DNA of 64,000 bases, taken from assembly GCA_013399875.1 (NCBI GenBank), contig VXAZ01005695.1, forward strand, positions 186,001-250,000. Direction: 5' to 3'. The notes beneath the pieces were generated by a model that had not been told where the DNA came from, made no database searches, and was given only the letters and a program-made list of their open reading frames with translations. This DNA comes from Gymnorhina tibicen (taxonomy: Eukaryota > Chordata > Aves > Passeriformes > Artamidae). Position 1 is the first letter of the stretch. Each line of letters starts with the position of its first letter. The translations under genes and the position numbers were made by a program. Shown piece by piece: positions 1 to 10,911 of this stretch.

Positions 1-272
1 AGGCTGGTCCCGGCCTTTCCCTGCCCAGCACGACCACGCCACCACCGCCCAGCAGCGAGGGGAACACCCAAAGGCCCGGAGCAGCCCCGCGCCGCTCGCC
101 TGCTGCCGCAGCTCCGCGCCGCTCGCCGCCTCCCCGGCGCTCGATGATGACGAGCGCCCGGCGCCGGCAGACCGTGCGTCACCGCGCCGTCAGCTCCGGC
201 CTCCGCTCCATGAATAGTAATTAGGTGGAGAAAGTAATAAATATTCAGTTATGGGTGTTAACCACCTGGGGG
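1..272. other. GC-rich, CpG-dense block at the left edge
   Basis: The first 230 bases or so are very rich in C, G and CpG, unlike the AT-rich sequence that follows. Cyclic-AMP-response-like cores (TGACGAGC near 148 and TGCGTCAC near 175) are visible. This looks like part of a CpG-island promoter or first exon, but no recognisable protein is encoded on either strand. It stops at a poly-A tract with an assembly gap, so its linkage to the rest of the window is uncertain. The promoter reading is inference from base composition. Confidence 0.4.
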
Positions 273-291
273 AAAAAAAAAAAAANNNNNN

Positions 292-336
<45 letters not shown>
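273..336. repeat. Poly-A tract with assembly gap (N at 286-291)
   Basis: An almost pure A run is interrupted by six N. It separates a GC-rich block on the left from AT-rich sequence on the right. Six N is probably a placeholder, so the true distance is unknown, and a scaffold misjoin is possible. Confidence 0.9.
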
Positions 337-338
<2 letters not shown>

Positions 339-2500
339 AAGGCACACGGCCTATTTTAAGGCACAAGCTTCCATATGAATGGCAGTGTCAGTTTCCAGTG
401 AAGAAAGTAGACAGCTGCATGGTTAGGTAAAATCAGCCCCAAGGTAGCCGGTGTTTTCATTCTTTTATTTGGCTGTACCAAACACACTCGGGATGCAGAA
501 TGCCCCGCGCCAGGTCTGGTCATATGGCTGCGGAGTTTTAAACAACCGGCGTGTTTTACCTCAAGGTCCTCTCTGTTTTCAGAAGCATTTTACCTAAAAT
601 TCGTGGATAAACCCCTCATCTTGGTATTTTCATGTCGTGGTCGGTATCATATGTACCCACATGAAGCCAAACTTACATACTACAAACATATATATTACAC
701 ATTTCAAGTATAAGGTCCTGTTATGAGAGAAGTTCATATGTCGGCATTTCCCGATGTGCTGAACTAAAATAGTGCAGGCAAGGTTTGAAACGACACCGGT
801 TGCTCTTTGTCACCGGCTCCACCTCGCTGGCGGTAGGAATTTTGAATCTTCGATTGGCATTTTGTAGAATTAGGTATCTTTGCTTTATCCCCTCCCCCCC
901 GCACCTCCCACAAAAATGTTTAACGAATACTATGTTTTGCGAATATGCCAATTTAAACTACTAGATCATTCAAAGGTTCTCTAGTTTAAGGAAAGGTCTC
1001 TTTCTGTTTCTGAATACTGAATAAAAAATGCTTCCTAAGCACCCAAATTAATACGGATGAGGTTTTATCAGTTGTAATTCATTGATATTCTCCTACCAGC
1101 AAATCACCTTCATATATGACTTGTAGCTTACCTAAAATGAACTCAGGGATAAATAGTTTTAGTTTTCCTAATTTCGTGTTTAAATTAAACGTAATTAAAT
1201 CACATAAATGACTTTAGACTTGCTTCTTCCCACTGCTGTGTAAGACTAAAGGTAAACCTAACTTTTGGAGTGCCAGAATAAAGCACGGTCAAGAAAAAGG
1301 GTTTGTAAAAAGCAGAGGTATTGTTATAGGTTACTACTTGCATCCTCTCCTCCGCCACTGAGCCGCGGATGTGGGTGGGTACCAAGAGGTTGAAACAGAG
1401 GAGAAAAACAGTCTGAGCTCTATCTTTCCTGGTAAACGGATGCTAGGAAATCACCAACTCCTAAAGAAGCAAATAAAAAAATCCCTGGTATTATTTCTCT
1501 AGGCTCTCTAGTATTTCAAAAATACGTTTGTCAAACCGATACATTTAAAAGGAGTTACTAAAAATACCTCCATGAAAAATTCAGTTAATCCTGTGAAAAT
1601 AATGTCTCCATTGTTAAGAAAGAAATAATGTAATTGCTTGATTATTGGCATCCTTTAACTATTCCCTTGGAAAAATAGGATGCTTTACCAGATCTTAAAG
1701 CTTCGGTTACTTCAGCCTTTTCTGATAAAACCCGCCTCTTACGAGAGGAGCGCTTTAGTAACTCCCATTCCTACGGGCTGGTAAATTCTAGCTCTAAAGA
1801 TGCTCCTCTGGATTTAGAGTAGCAGAAAGTGTTGAAACTGTGTGGGAGACTCCCACTGTTCCGTAAAGTGAAACAGTTCTTGGGGAATTGGTAGGCAAGT
1901 GAGACGAAAGGCTTGTGTGTCGAGATGGGGAGGGCACAGGGGCAGAGGTACTTTTGACATGGGAAGGAAATACAGCCGTAGCCGAGCGCAGTGCGAGCGT
2001 TGCAGAATGTCTTACCTCTTTTTACTTGTTAGAAGTAGCGTTCTCAGGTTTTGGTTGGGGATTTTTTGTTTGTTTGCTTGTTTTTTGTTGAGGTGGGTTT
2101 TTGGGAGATGGACTTCTTTTGTTAAGTCACACTTTCTAGTGTGATTTCTGTGTACTGCATAAAATGTCACAATTATGACTTATTATATGTCTTGGATATT
2201 TTTGATCCAACTCGCTTAAGTCCATCCAGGTTTGAGTGATGGAGACAGAACTTGCAGCTGCTGTGTCCCACTAGTAAGCTTCCAATTTTACTGAGAAGGT
2301 ATTTTATAAATAAATACAAATATTTGAAAAACACTTTTATTCAAAACAGACGGTACTACAGAAAGCGCTTTCAGAAAAGTTCTATTACATTAAAGAAAGT
2401 TTCTATAGTTTTCTCCTTTTAAAAAGGAAGAGGAAGATACCCCAAGAGTCTTTCTCTTTTTAGCCATAACTCTTACCTTGTAGTCAAATAAACCGGTATT
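337..2500. other. AT-rich stretch with no recognised gene
   Basis: I see no conserved coding segment, RNA gene or recognisable transposon here. The short open frames on both strands show no family signature. A G/T-rich run lies at about 2045-2110. I looked here on the minus strand for POLR2K exons, which would be expected to diverge from FBXO43, and did not find them. Confidence 0.4.
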
Positions 2501-2860
2501 CTTTCCCTAAAAATGTCGATTTCCGCCGGCTTTGGGTCGGGAACTTTTAAGCCCGTGTTTCCTCGGGCGCCTCTCTAGGCTGCCTCACGCCAGGAGGGAT
2601 GCGAGAGGCTGGAGAAGGGGAGTTGTCAAAGGGGAAGGCTGAGAAATTGCCGGACCCCACGTACAGGGATTACGTTACTTAAGCCTGGAGTTTGCTTATT
2701 TAAATGTCGGTGTTGCTTTTAGAGTCGGTTTTAGGTCTCTCGTTCAGGTCTGAAATTCCCCACACCGCCGGTGTGAAGCCAGCAGATAGGCGAGCGTGTG
2801 TAGCCTCACGTTATCCTTACCAAACCCAGGAAAAACAGGCATCCGCGTAGTCGTAGTTTT
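2501..2860. other. Moderately GC- and CpG-enriched stretch, unassigned
   Basis: About 350 bases have more CpG than their surroundings, for example around 2520-2600 and 2755-2800. This could be the edge of a regulatory region serving the divergent side of the FBXO43 promoter. No open frame or splice pair supports an exon. Confidence 0.2.
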
Positions 2861-2861
2861 G

Positions 2862-2945
2862 GCGGGTTTGCGTTTGTTTGGTTTGGGTCGGTTTTTTTGT
2901 TTTGTGGGGTTTTTTTGTTGTTTTGTTGTTTTTTTTTTTTTTTTT
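2862..2945 (+). repeat. G/T-rich low-complexity tract ending in poly-T
   Basis: The + strand is almost only G and T for about 80 bases and ends in a T run of roughly 18. This is simple low-complexity DNA with strong strand asymmetry. No coding potential is seen. Confidence 0.7.
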
Positions 2946-3253
2946 AGTATACAGAAAAACTAAAACCACAGCAAAACCCAGGTGCCAGGTTCTCAATACT
3001 TACAAGGTTTTAAACAAATTAAACAGGAGTAGCCCTTAGGCCGTTCATGACAGGACAAGGTGTGAAAAATGTGCTCTACACTGTAGCTAGGGAGAATGGT
3101 CCTTCTTAGAATCTGGCAAAAAAGTACCAGGAGAGACTAGAGGACGACCTGTGCAGTTCTGGAGTCGGGGATCCTCCACCCGACTGCTTTGAAGGCAATG
3201 TACTTGACAAACGCTCTGTGACTCTTTTGGTCCTGGTTTGTCCCTTAAAAAGG

Positions 3254-3284
3254 TGCTAATTAACTCAAATTAACTAGCACCCTT
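3254..3284. repeat. Imperfect palindrome (GGTGCTA ... TAGCACC)
   Basis: Seven-base arms GGTGCTA and TAGCACC are exact reverse complements. Inside them, ATTAA and TTAAC/T continue the pairing imperfectly around a short centre. The element sits just left of the CpG-rich block. The TTAAT-like core could bind homeodomain-type factors, but that is only inference. Confidence 0.4.
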
Positions 3285-3339
3285 ATAAGCCAAGTTTAAG
3301 GGCTGTGGTGCAGATAAGGGTTATTATCTGGGAAAGCCT

Positions 3340-4010
3340 TAGGCACCCCTGAGCCGCCCCTCAGCGCCGGCGCCCCCGCCCCTCATTCCCCCTCCACCGT
3401 CGGGAGCGGAGGGGGCTCTGCCAGAGGCGGGAAAACCTCACCCTCGCTGGGTGCCTGAGGAGAAGCAGAGCAGGGGCAGGAACTACTCAGGGGCGCTTTA
3501 ACAGTGGGCTGGGTGCGGCGGGGGGCCGCGGGGCTGAAGTATATATAAAGCGTGAGGAGCGGGGCGAGCCTTGCCGGTGTTGCCTGGCGTCCCTGAGGAG
3601 CGGGCTGGGCACTCCCGGTCTCCTCAGGCTGCCGGCCGGGGCCGAGCGCGGAGGGGGCGGGGAGGCAGCGGTTGGTGAGGGCGGGTAGTTCAAACCCGAG
3701 CGAGGGAAAGCGGCGGCGGCCGCACGCGAGGGGCCGGTGCGGGCTGGGAGAGGCGAAGCGGCTCCTCGCTAAGGGCAACGGGCCCGGGGCCGGGCGGCGA
3801 GAGCTGCTGAAGTCGCTCCAGCTCGCCTTCACTCCTGCTCCTCGCCTTCAGCCCTGCTCGGGGAGCCACGCCGCCGCCTCAGCTGCACCCGCTGTAGGGC
3901 GGCCTCCAGGCTCTGCTCCTGTGCCCACCGATTTGCCAGACGAGGGGGTGAAGCGGTTGCTTTGCTCGTGTCCGGCATCCCAGGTGACTGAGAGACCCTC
4001 GGGTGCTGGT
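3340..4010 (+). promoter_or_regulatory. FBXO43: CpG-rich promoter region, probable FBXO43 promoter
   Basis: About 670 bases are GC-rich and full of CpG. A TATA-like box (TATATATAAAG, 3540-3550) lies on the + strand, and an Sp1-type GC box (GGGGGCGGGG) is at 3653-3662. It lies about 5.5 kb upstream of the first FBXO43 coding exon, with no other gene between them, so I assign it to FBXO43 on the + strand. In mammals FBXO43 shares a divergent promoter with POLR2K, and this block may work both ways. The transcription start is not defined by sequence alone. Open frames of 62 to 149 codons here are GC-driven and show no family match. Confidence 0.55.
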
Positions 4011-4156
4011 GCTCAGCTGCACCTCAGTTACCGCCATCGCTGGGTAATTAGTCATTGCAGTTAACACATATACCTATGTGGACTGAGAACTGTCTCTGAT
4101 GGGTAATGTTGCTCTTGCACCTCTCTCTTTTCTCTCCACATCCTTTCTCACTTCAG

Positions 4157-4233
4157 GTTCTCACTAGGGGTAAGCAATACTTTGAATACAGCACCTTTGC
4201 ATGGGAAGATCTTGATTTGCTTCACAAATTAGG
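4157..4233 (+). other. FBXO43: Possible non-coding 5' exon of FBXO43
   Basis: A pyrimidine-rich acceptor (CTTTCTCACTTCAG, ending at 4156) and a good donor (AGG|GTAAGT at 4233/4234) bracket 77 bases. The segment has no long open frame; its one ATG is followed after two codons by a stop. It could be a leader exon, but nothing beyond the splice-site patterns supports this. Confidence 0.2.
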
Positions 4234-5220
4234 GTAAGTGACCCACATCACGTGGATAGGACTTGGCTATGTCATCTTCAATATTATTACCTTTGAATAT
4301 TATTACCTATCAATGACTTTGGAGTCAAAGAGCAGAATCTGTTTTTCTGCAGGTGCCATATCTGTTTAAATAGCAGAGATAATACTTCTGTATGACCAAA
4401 ACTTTGTCTTTATCTGTTTTGTTAGCAGTGGTGAACAGTGATTAAAAAAAGGCAGAAAACATCTTGTTCAATACATAAGTGTTCAGTGTGGATTACTGAG
4501 GAATTTAATTTACTAGGAATAGGTGTGACTCCACCTAGAACTTATGTCTAAGTTGGAGGCACCATTTACATTGCCTTTTAATAACCAACATTCTTACCTC
4601 TTTAGGGTGCCTGGTAAGACTAAACTTGTTAGAAATTACTCCTTGTCTAAATCTGTCAATCCTGTCCTAAATTTAGTTTGGGTCTCTGAATACGAATTTT
4701 GTCCAGTAAACTCCCAGAAAGTTTGCAGTTGATTTGTAAACTGATTTGAGAACTGCTAAATTAATAATAGATATGAGAAATACACAGAACACGTAAATCT
4801 ACACTTAGTAGATAGGGATTTTGTTGCTTCCTCTGTAACTGACTGGCAGTGTGACCACCCTTCTCTTCCCTCCACATCTGTTTGATGACATCTAAGACAA
4901 GGTTAAGAAAACTTTCAGAAACTAATTAAAAATCCCCAAATGAAAAAGGTGTGGTGCTATGTATCAAATTTAGAAGTTGAAACTTTTCTCATGATAAAAA
5001 AGAAATGGTTATAAAAAGTAGTTTTAGGTATCTCTTATGAATATAAGTAGAATCTTGCTCTATTATGAGAGATGTTCAGCACCTCTGAAAGGCTTTTCCT
5101 TCTGTATGTGTAAAATGAGACCTTGTGTTAAATTAAATATTAATTTGTACAGGTAGTACATTTTGGGGAAAAAAAAAAGCCTATACAAGCTTGAGGTGTA
5201 TACTGGGGTTTGTTGTAAAT
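4234..5220. other. Probable FBXO43 leader intron, nothing recognised
   Basis: AT-rich sequence with scattered short open frames and no conserved segment. It is read as part of the first intron between the CpG-rich promoter and the coding exons. Confidence 0.35.
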
Positions 5221-5757
5221 CATAGAATGGTTCAGGTTGTAAGGGATGTTAAAGATCATCTAGTACCAAGCCCCTCCCATGGGCAGGGGCACCTTCTACT
5301 AGACCAGGTTGTTCCGAGCCATATGCAAGGTGACCTTGAGCACTGCCAGTGATGGAGTTTCCACAACTTCTCTGGGTAACCTGTTCCAGTGTCTCATTGC
5401 CCTGATAGCGAAGAATTTCTTCCTAACATCTAACCTTTCATCTTTCAGTTTAAAGCCCTTATGCCTTGTCTTATCACTAAATGCCTCTGGCAAAAGTTCC
5501 TCTCTAGCTTTCTTGATGGCCCCCATTGGGTACTGAAAGGCTACAATTATGTTTCCCTGAAGCCTTCTCTTCTTTAGGCTGAACAACCCCCCCCGTCTCA
5601 GACTGTCTTCAGAGCAGAGGTGCTCCAGCCCTCTGATTATTTTCATGTTCCTCTTCTGGACTTGCTCCAACATGTCCATGCCCTTCTTATTTTGGTGACC
5701 TCAGGGCTGAAGGCAATACTCCAAGTGGGGTCTCACAAGTGTAGAATAGGGGGTAAA
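5221..5757 (-). mobile_element. CR1-type LINE, 3' fragment
   Basis: Read on the minus strand, this has the typical avian CR1 3' end. There is a degenerate ORF2 C-terminus with motifs such as RHWNRLPREVVETPSL (5299-5679), and the element ends at the CATAGAATGG side near 5221. CR1 is the dominant non-LTR retrotransposon of birds, and most copies are 5'-truncated like this one. The reading frame is broken, so it is not mobile. It lies in the probable FBXO43 leader intron, opposite to the direction of transcription. Confidence 0.9.
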
Positions 5758-6719
5758 CAAGTAAAAATAAGTATAAAAAAGTATTAATGAATGGAGAGGT
5801 ATAGAATGAAGTATAGAGAAGAAGTGAAATGAAGCTTAATGGATGGACATTGTTCACTCAGTGTCAATGACAATTTTATTTACATTATCCTTTAATATTT
5901 TCTAAGATATCTAAATCAATGCAGAGAGCTCACAAGCTCCCCCTGCCAGATGCTGGCCTCTGTAGAACATTATATTTGACTTTTACTTGAGTTACCAACA
6001 TTTCTTTAACTCTGCTATTCTGACCTCCCTTATAACTGCAAAATCTTATTTTGCTGTGATTTTTATGTTATTTGAAACACAAGTTTGCTTATTTTATACT
6101 TATGTAATATTTTAATTTTTTTTCTGTTCTCTGTTGTCCCATAGAATGCCTGAGAATGAAACTCCAAGCATGAGGTTTTCCTTTTGTTGTTTCTTCATCA
6201 TGCTGCCTGAAAATTAATTTTACAAGCCTGGAAGCCTTTGGGCTTTTACTAAATGTGTGGTTAGTTTGACTGTGTTTAAGGGAAATTTTAATCTTTTTAA
6301 AGGCAAGTGTGGGTATGTGATTTTTTTGGGGGGTGGGGGGATTGAGGTTTTGAACAGCTATCTCTAGAATTCAGTTTAAATCTGTCTATCAATATTTTTG
6401 GAAGAAATATCTACTGGCAACATTTGCTAACTAACTGCAGTTCTCCAAAATTCTGCATAAAAATGAAGCTTCTATTCTTCTTGTAGAGTACATGAAGACA
6501 ATGCCCTCTTGTTATGACAGGTTTCTTACAGGTCTTCCTCTTCTTACGAAAAGAAGAGCTACACTTATGTGGTCCTTTGCTTATAGCATAAATAACTGAC
6601 AGAAGTGCAGCAGTGCGCTGCACAGGGATTTTATACCTTTAAAGATATAGGAAAAAGTTATTTTCTGGTTCATGACAAAGCCTTTTCAGCCTATTGCCTA
6701 AAACCATGTGTAATATTTA
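5758..6719. other. Intronic spacer between two CR1 copies
   Basis: AT-rich with no gene seen. A G-rich run (two blocks of six G parted by one T) lies at 6328-6340. Confidence 0.35.
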
Positions 6720-7660
6720 AGAATATGTAAGATTGGAAGGGACCACTGGAGATCATCTAGTCCAACTTTCCTTCTTGAGCAGGGTCCTCAGAGTGCATTA
6801 CTCAGGATTGTGTCCAAGTGGCTTTTGAATATTTCCAGAGAAGGAGGCCCCACAAATTCTCTGGGCAGCCTGTTCCAGTGTTTTGTCACCCTCACAGTAA
6901 AGAATGTTTTTCTCATGTTCAGGTGGAACTTTGCAACAGTTTCTGTCCGTTGCCTCTTGTCCTATCACTTGGCACCACTGGGAAGAGCCTGGCTCCATCC
7001 TCTTGACACTCTTCTTTCAGATACTGATGGACATTGATAAGGTCCTCTCTCAGTCTCCCCTTCTCCAGGCTAAGCAGGCCCAGCTTCCTCGGCCTTTCCT
7101 CACGACTGAGGTACTCCAGTCCCCTAACCATCTCCATAGTTCTACTGGACTCTCTCCAGTATTTCCTTGTCTTTCTTGAACTGGAAAGCTCTGAACTGGA
7201 CACAGTACTCCAGGTGAGGCCTCACAAGGGCTGAGTAGGGGGTCAGGATCACCTCCCTTGACCTGCTTTCAGTGCTTTTCCTAAGGCACCACAGGATACC
7301 CTTGGCCACAATGGCACACTGCTGGCTCATGGACAGCTTGTTGTCCTCCAGGACCCCCAGATCCTTCTCTGCAGAAGGGTCCTTCCCAGCAGGTTGGCCC
7401 CCATCCTGTACTGGTGCCTGCCAAGTGCAGGACCTGCATTTGCCTTTGAGTTTCAGATGGTTCTTCTCTGCCCCTCCCTCCAGCCTGCCGAGGTCCTTCT
7501 GAAGGGCTGCACAGCTCTCTGAGATACCAGCTGCTCCTCCCGGCTTTGTGCCATCAGTGAACTCGCTGAGGAGGCATCTGCCCCTTCATCCAAGTCATTG
7601 ATGGATAAGTTGAACCATAGTGGGCCCAGGATCAACTGTTGCAGGACACCAGTACTTATG
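6720..7660 (-). mobile_element. CR1-type LINE, longer 3' fragment reaching the reverse transcriptase
   Basis: This is the longest CR1 copy in the window. On the minus strand it carries degraded ORF2 pieces, including LGPLWFNLSINDLDEG (about 7560-7640), which corresponds to the conserved reverse transcriptase stretch before the catalytic aspartates. Further 3' pieces include [10 protein letters not shown] and the 3' terminal region. Frameshifts and stops divide it, so it is a dead copy. It is antisense to FBXO43. Confidence 0.9.
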
Positions 7661-9391
7661 GATCTACTAAAACAGGGAGAAGTGATGCAGATGAAACCTT
7701 AAATGCTATTTGGAGTTGGTCCTGCAATAGAAAAGAAGTAATCTCTAATTCATTAAACACTAGTTTAAAGCTATGCCCTTGCGTTTCGTATTTGTACTGT
7801 CACTTATTTCATTGTGTAAAACAGGGAACAAGGGGAAAAAGCAGAGACAGAAAACAAATGGGAAAGTAAAATACTTGTAGAGGTAAGGGAGAGAAGGAAA
7901 GGAAGCACGCCAGACTTCAGAGTTTGTTGCTGTCTTGCAATTATTTTCATGTACCTGTCTTTCCTGGAAGAGTTTTTCTCCATTGTGTGTGGATTTTATT
8001 TGTTTGAGTCTGTTTGATTTCATACTGATATTAGCAAGATTATGTACATCTTTATGCCAAGGTGTTATTGTGCTGTTTAACATCCTTTTTCTTTTGAGCT
8101 TCTTGTGTTGCTGTTTTCTTACAGTAGAAAACAAAACAAAGCATTTTTTAATATTGCAATAATCTTAAAAAGTGCCTTCTGGGCAAAAAATGGGTCAAAA
8201 AATGCTAATATTTGACCCAAGATCATCAGAGAATAGTTCTGCCTCACCTCTGTCAAGCAGTTTGGGTTCCCACTGCTTGTATTAAGTGGATTAGGGCTAG
8301 ATTAAGACAGGACTTTTGGGATATTAGCAATGCCTTAGTATTTGGTGTTTAAGCCTCCTTTAAAGATTCCTACTTCTTTCTGTTTTGAAAGTTCAGCTTG
8401 CTATTTCTAGGCTTTACGTTCCAGAATATCAGTTTTACAGGCCAGTAACATACCCCAGTAAAAGGTGCTGATACAAACTGTTGAGACTTGCAACCTCAAT
8501 GTGAGCTACTTTGGTGTCTGTGAGAACAGCCCTCTTGCTGCGTTACTCATAACATCTTTTGTATAGTTATCGTGCATAGAGAGCAGTGACCCAATGCCAC
8601 TACGGTTAGGGTGGAGAAACTCTGCAGTGTATGAATGGCAAAAGTAAGCCTGGTTCCACACATCTTTTGTTTAAGTCTGTGCATCAGCCACTTCTAACTT
8701 TTCTAGGAAAATATATACTAGCTCTTAAATTCTATGTACCTGGTAAGTATGTTTATAGGCAGTCATTTTCTTTAAAATGTAAGCCTTCAGAACACTCAAT
8801 TTACCCATAGAGATGAGCAAAAGCAGAGAGCTTCTTTACAAATAACATTTAAATGTTAAGGCAGATAAAAAAGCACTTTTCATTTTGTAACTTGAGGTCA
8901 AATTCATTCCCTCTGGGGACTCTAGGGATCTAAACAATAGGGAGACTTGTAGACTTGTGACTTCATGATTAATCCTCTCATTTTACTTAAGGAGAAAATG
9001 CCTTTTGTCTAAACTCACCTATTACCAGAGCTTCTGCACTTCTACATAGTGCTAATAAAAATCTTGGCCCTACTGGAATGATGGGGAGTTTTGTTGCCAG
9101 TTTCAGCACCAATGAGCCTCTAGTTGCTGTGTTGCTTACTTGAAGTGTTTTTCCACAGATGAGGACTGCCAGGTCAATTAGCTAACTGGATGTATGTTTG
9201 ATTTGCTTCACAGTATAATATGCATTTTAATCACTCATTCTAACCATCTACTTTTGTGTTTGTGTATAAGCACTGTTTCTACTGAGACTAATGAAAATAC
9301 TTTTGTCACGACTGCTATCTTGATAGACTTACACAAGGCTTTCTCACTAATCTGAGGGGATTTTGGTGACTGCTTTTATTATTTGTTTCAG
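7661..9391. other. Intronic sequence upstream of the first FBXO43 coding exon
   Basis: AT-rich, with no recognised gene or repeat. The last bases form the polypyrimidine tract and acceptor AG at 9390-9391. Confidence 0.4.
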
Positions 9392-10911
9392 AAACAACAG
9401 TGGTATCTTCATTTACAAAGTAAAAGTGTCAAGCAGAAGATGTCAGACAGTCATCCAGCAAGGTTCAATATTCTTAAAAGAAACAGATTAACACCTCCCA
9501 GCAGCAATTTTAAATACTCAAATTTTAAAGAAACCTGTTGCACTTTAGCATTTCTGGACAGCAGAAGCAATGAGTCAGTAAAAGATCCTGATGCAGACTG
9601 TGAAGAAGCACCGAGTGTAAGAAGTGTACCATTGCTACAAGAGCATTCTGAGCACATTCATCCAAGTGCCTTCTTTCCCAGGTCACTCTCTATTGAAAAA
9701 GAATTGAATTCTATCTCCTTATCAGAAGAAAGAGAAGCAAATAGAAGTGCAGATTTTTTTGAAACTCCTAAATCAAGTAGAAAAGCCTCCTCACTACGCA
9801 GGAGGCTGCTTCTACCCAAGACTGTTGAAGCTGGCACAACTGTAGGATGCTGTCAAAGACAACCTAGTTCTTCAGGAAGCATCAGGAAAAAAATATTCTC
9901 TTGTGTTTTGAGCTCTGAAGAAAAGCTTCCACAAACTGCTGCAGATTCTCCAGAAGATAAAAGTTACAAACCTCTGACAACTAGCACTTCAGAACCTGAG
10001 GACTCTAATCCTGATTCTCCAAAACGGAGGCTTTCCTTCTCACAACAAAGGACTTCTACACTAGATGAGTCCCAGTGTACAGACCCCTTATTGTTAGAAT
10101 CAGAAAATTTATCTCCAATTCTGTGTAAGGGTGTCACTGTTAGTAACACTAACAAATTCAATGAAAATGTTCTCATGAGTGTTAATGATGGGGTGCTTAG
10201 GATTCCTACTTACAATGTGTTACCTGAGGCCAGTGAGGGTAAATTCCTGACTTCGATCACGAGTCCTGTAGAGAACTTTGGACTATGTGATATAAACTCT
10301 TCCCCTGTTAAGGTGGCAAATTACCCAGATCTTTCAACACCCGAGGATAGCGGATATAATTCACTTCCTTTGGACAAATCAGGAGACTCGCTGTCTGATT
10401 ATGAGGGATCTTTCCAAGAGCTCTTCCAAAAGCACAAAGAAGATTCCAAAACTTTAGACAGTAAAAGAAAGACAAGAAAACTTGAACGAGTCAGAAGGCT
10501 ATCCACTCTTCGGGAACTAGGCTCTCAGTCAGAGACAGAAGATAATCATGGCAGTCCTACTTCAAGGCATATAGTAACAAAAGAAGGAAACTTTGTTAGT
10601 GAAGATCATGAGTTAGTTCTAAAAGAACATCCTAGTGGAGACCTGGTTGTAAGTCATGGAGATCTCTCAAGAACTCCAGCTCTGAAAATAGTTCATGAAA
10701 TTTGCTTGCAAAGACAAAGATTGCACCAAAAGCAAATCTCAGAGAATATTGATGGAACAGAATTGTTTACATTAGATCATGTTCTTCCTGGACTTATTGG
10801 CAAGAAAATGGGCCTTGAAAAATTAGATATTTTAACAGAATTAAAAGATAGAAATTTAAGACATGTTCTTGCTATAGTTTTAGATGCTTTGACAGTGGAA
10901 AGTCTATGCAG
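9392..10911 (+). CDS. FBXO43: FBXO43 first coding exon (large)
   Basis: Acceptor TTTGTTTCAG precedes 9392 and donor CAG|GTAAGT follows 10911. Coding starts at 9440, and the first 48 bases are leader. This exon encodes residues 1-490 and two bases of codon 491. It holds the long disordered regulatory region and the front of the F-box. Serine- and threonine-rich segments with many SP and TP pairs suggest heavy phosphorylation. The N-terminal degron position reads DSRSNES (residues 40-46) where mammals have a DSG-type sequence. Confidence 0.95.

Noticed and set aside
3383..4067. Open frames of 62-149 codons on both strands in the CpG block
   Set aside because: High GC removes stop codons by chance. 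The peptides are low-complexity Pro/Arg/Ala and match no family I know.
7034..7502. Plus-strand open frames over the CR1 copy
   Set aside because: They are antisense shadows of a LINE fragment whose coding strand is minus.
9383..9439. FBXO43 start upstream of 9440
   Set aside because: The longer frame crosses the splice acceptor at 9390-9391 and uses a non-ATG start. ATG 9440 aligns with the mammalian start.
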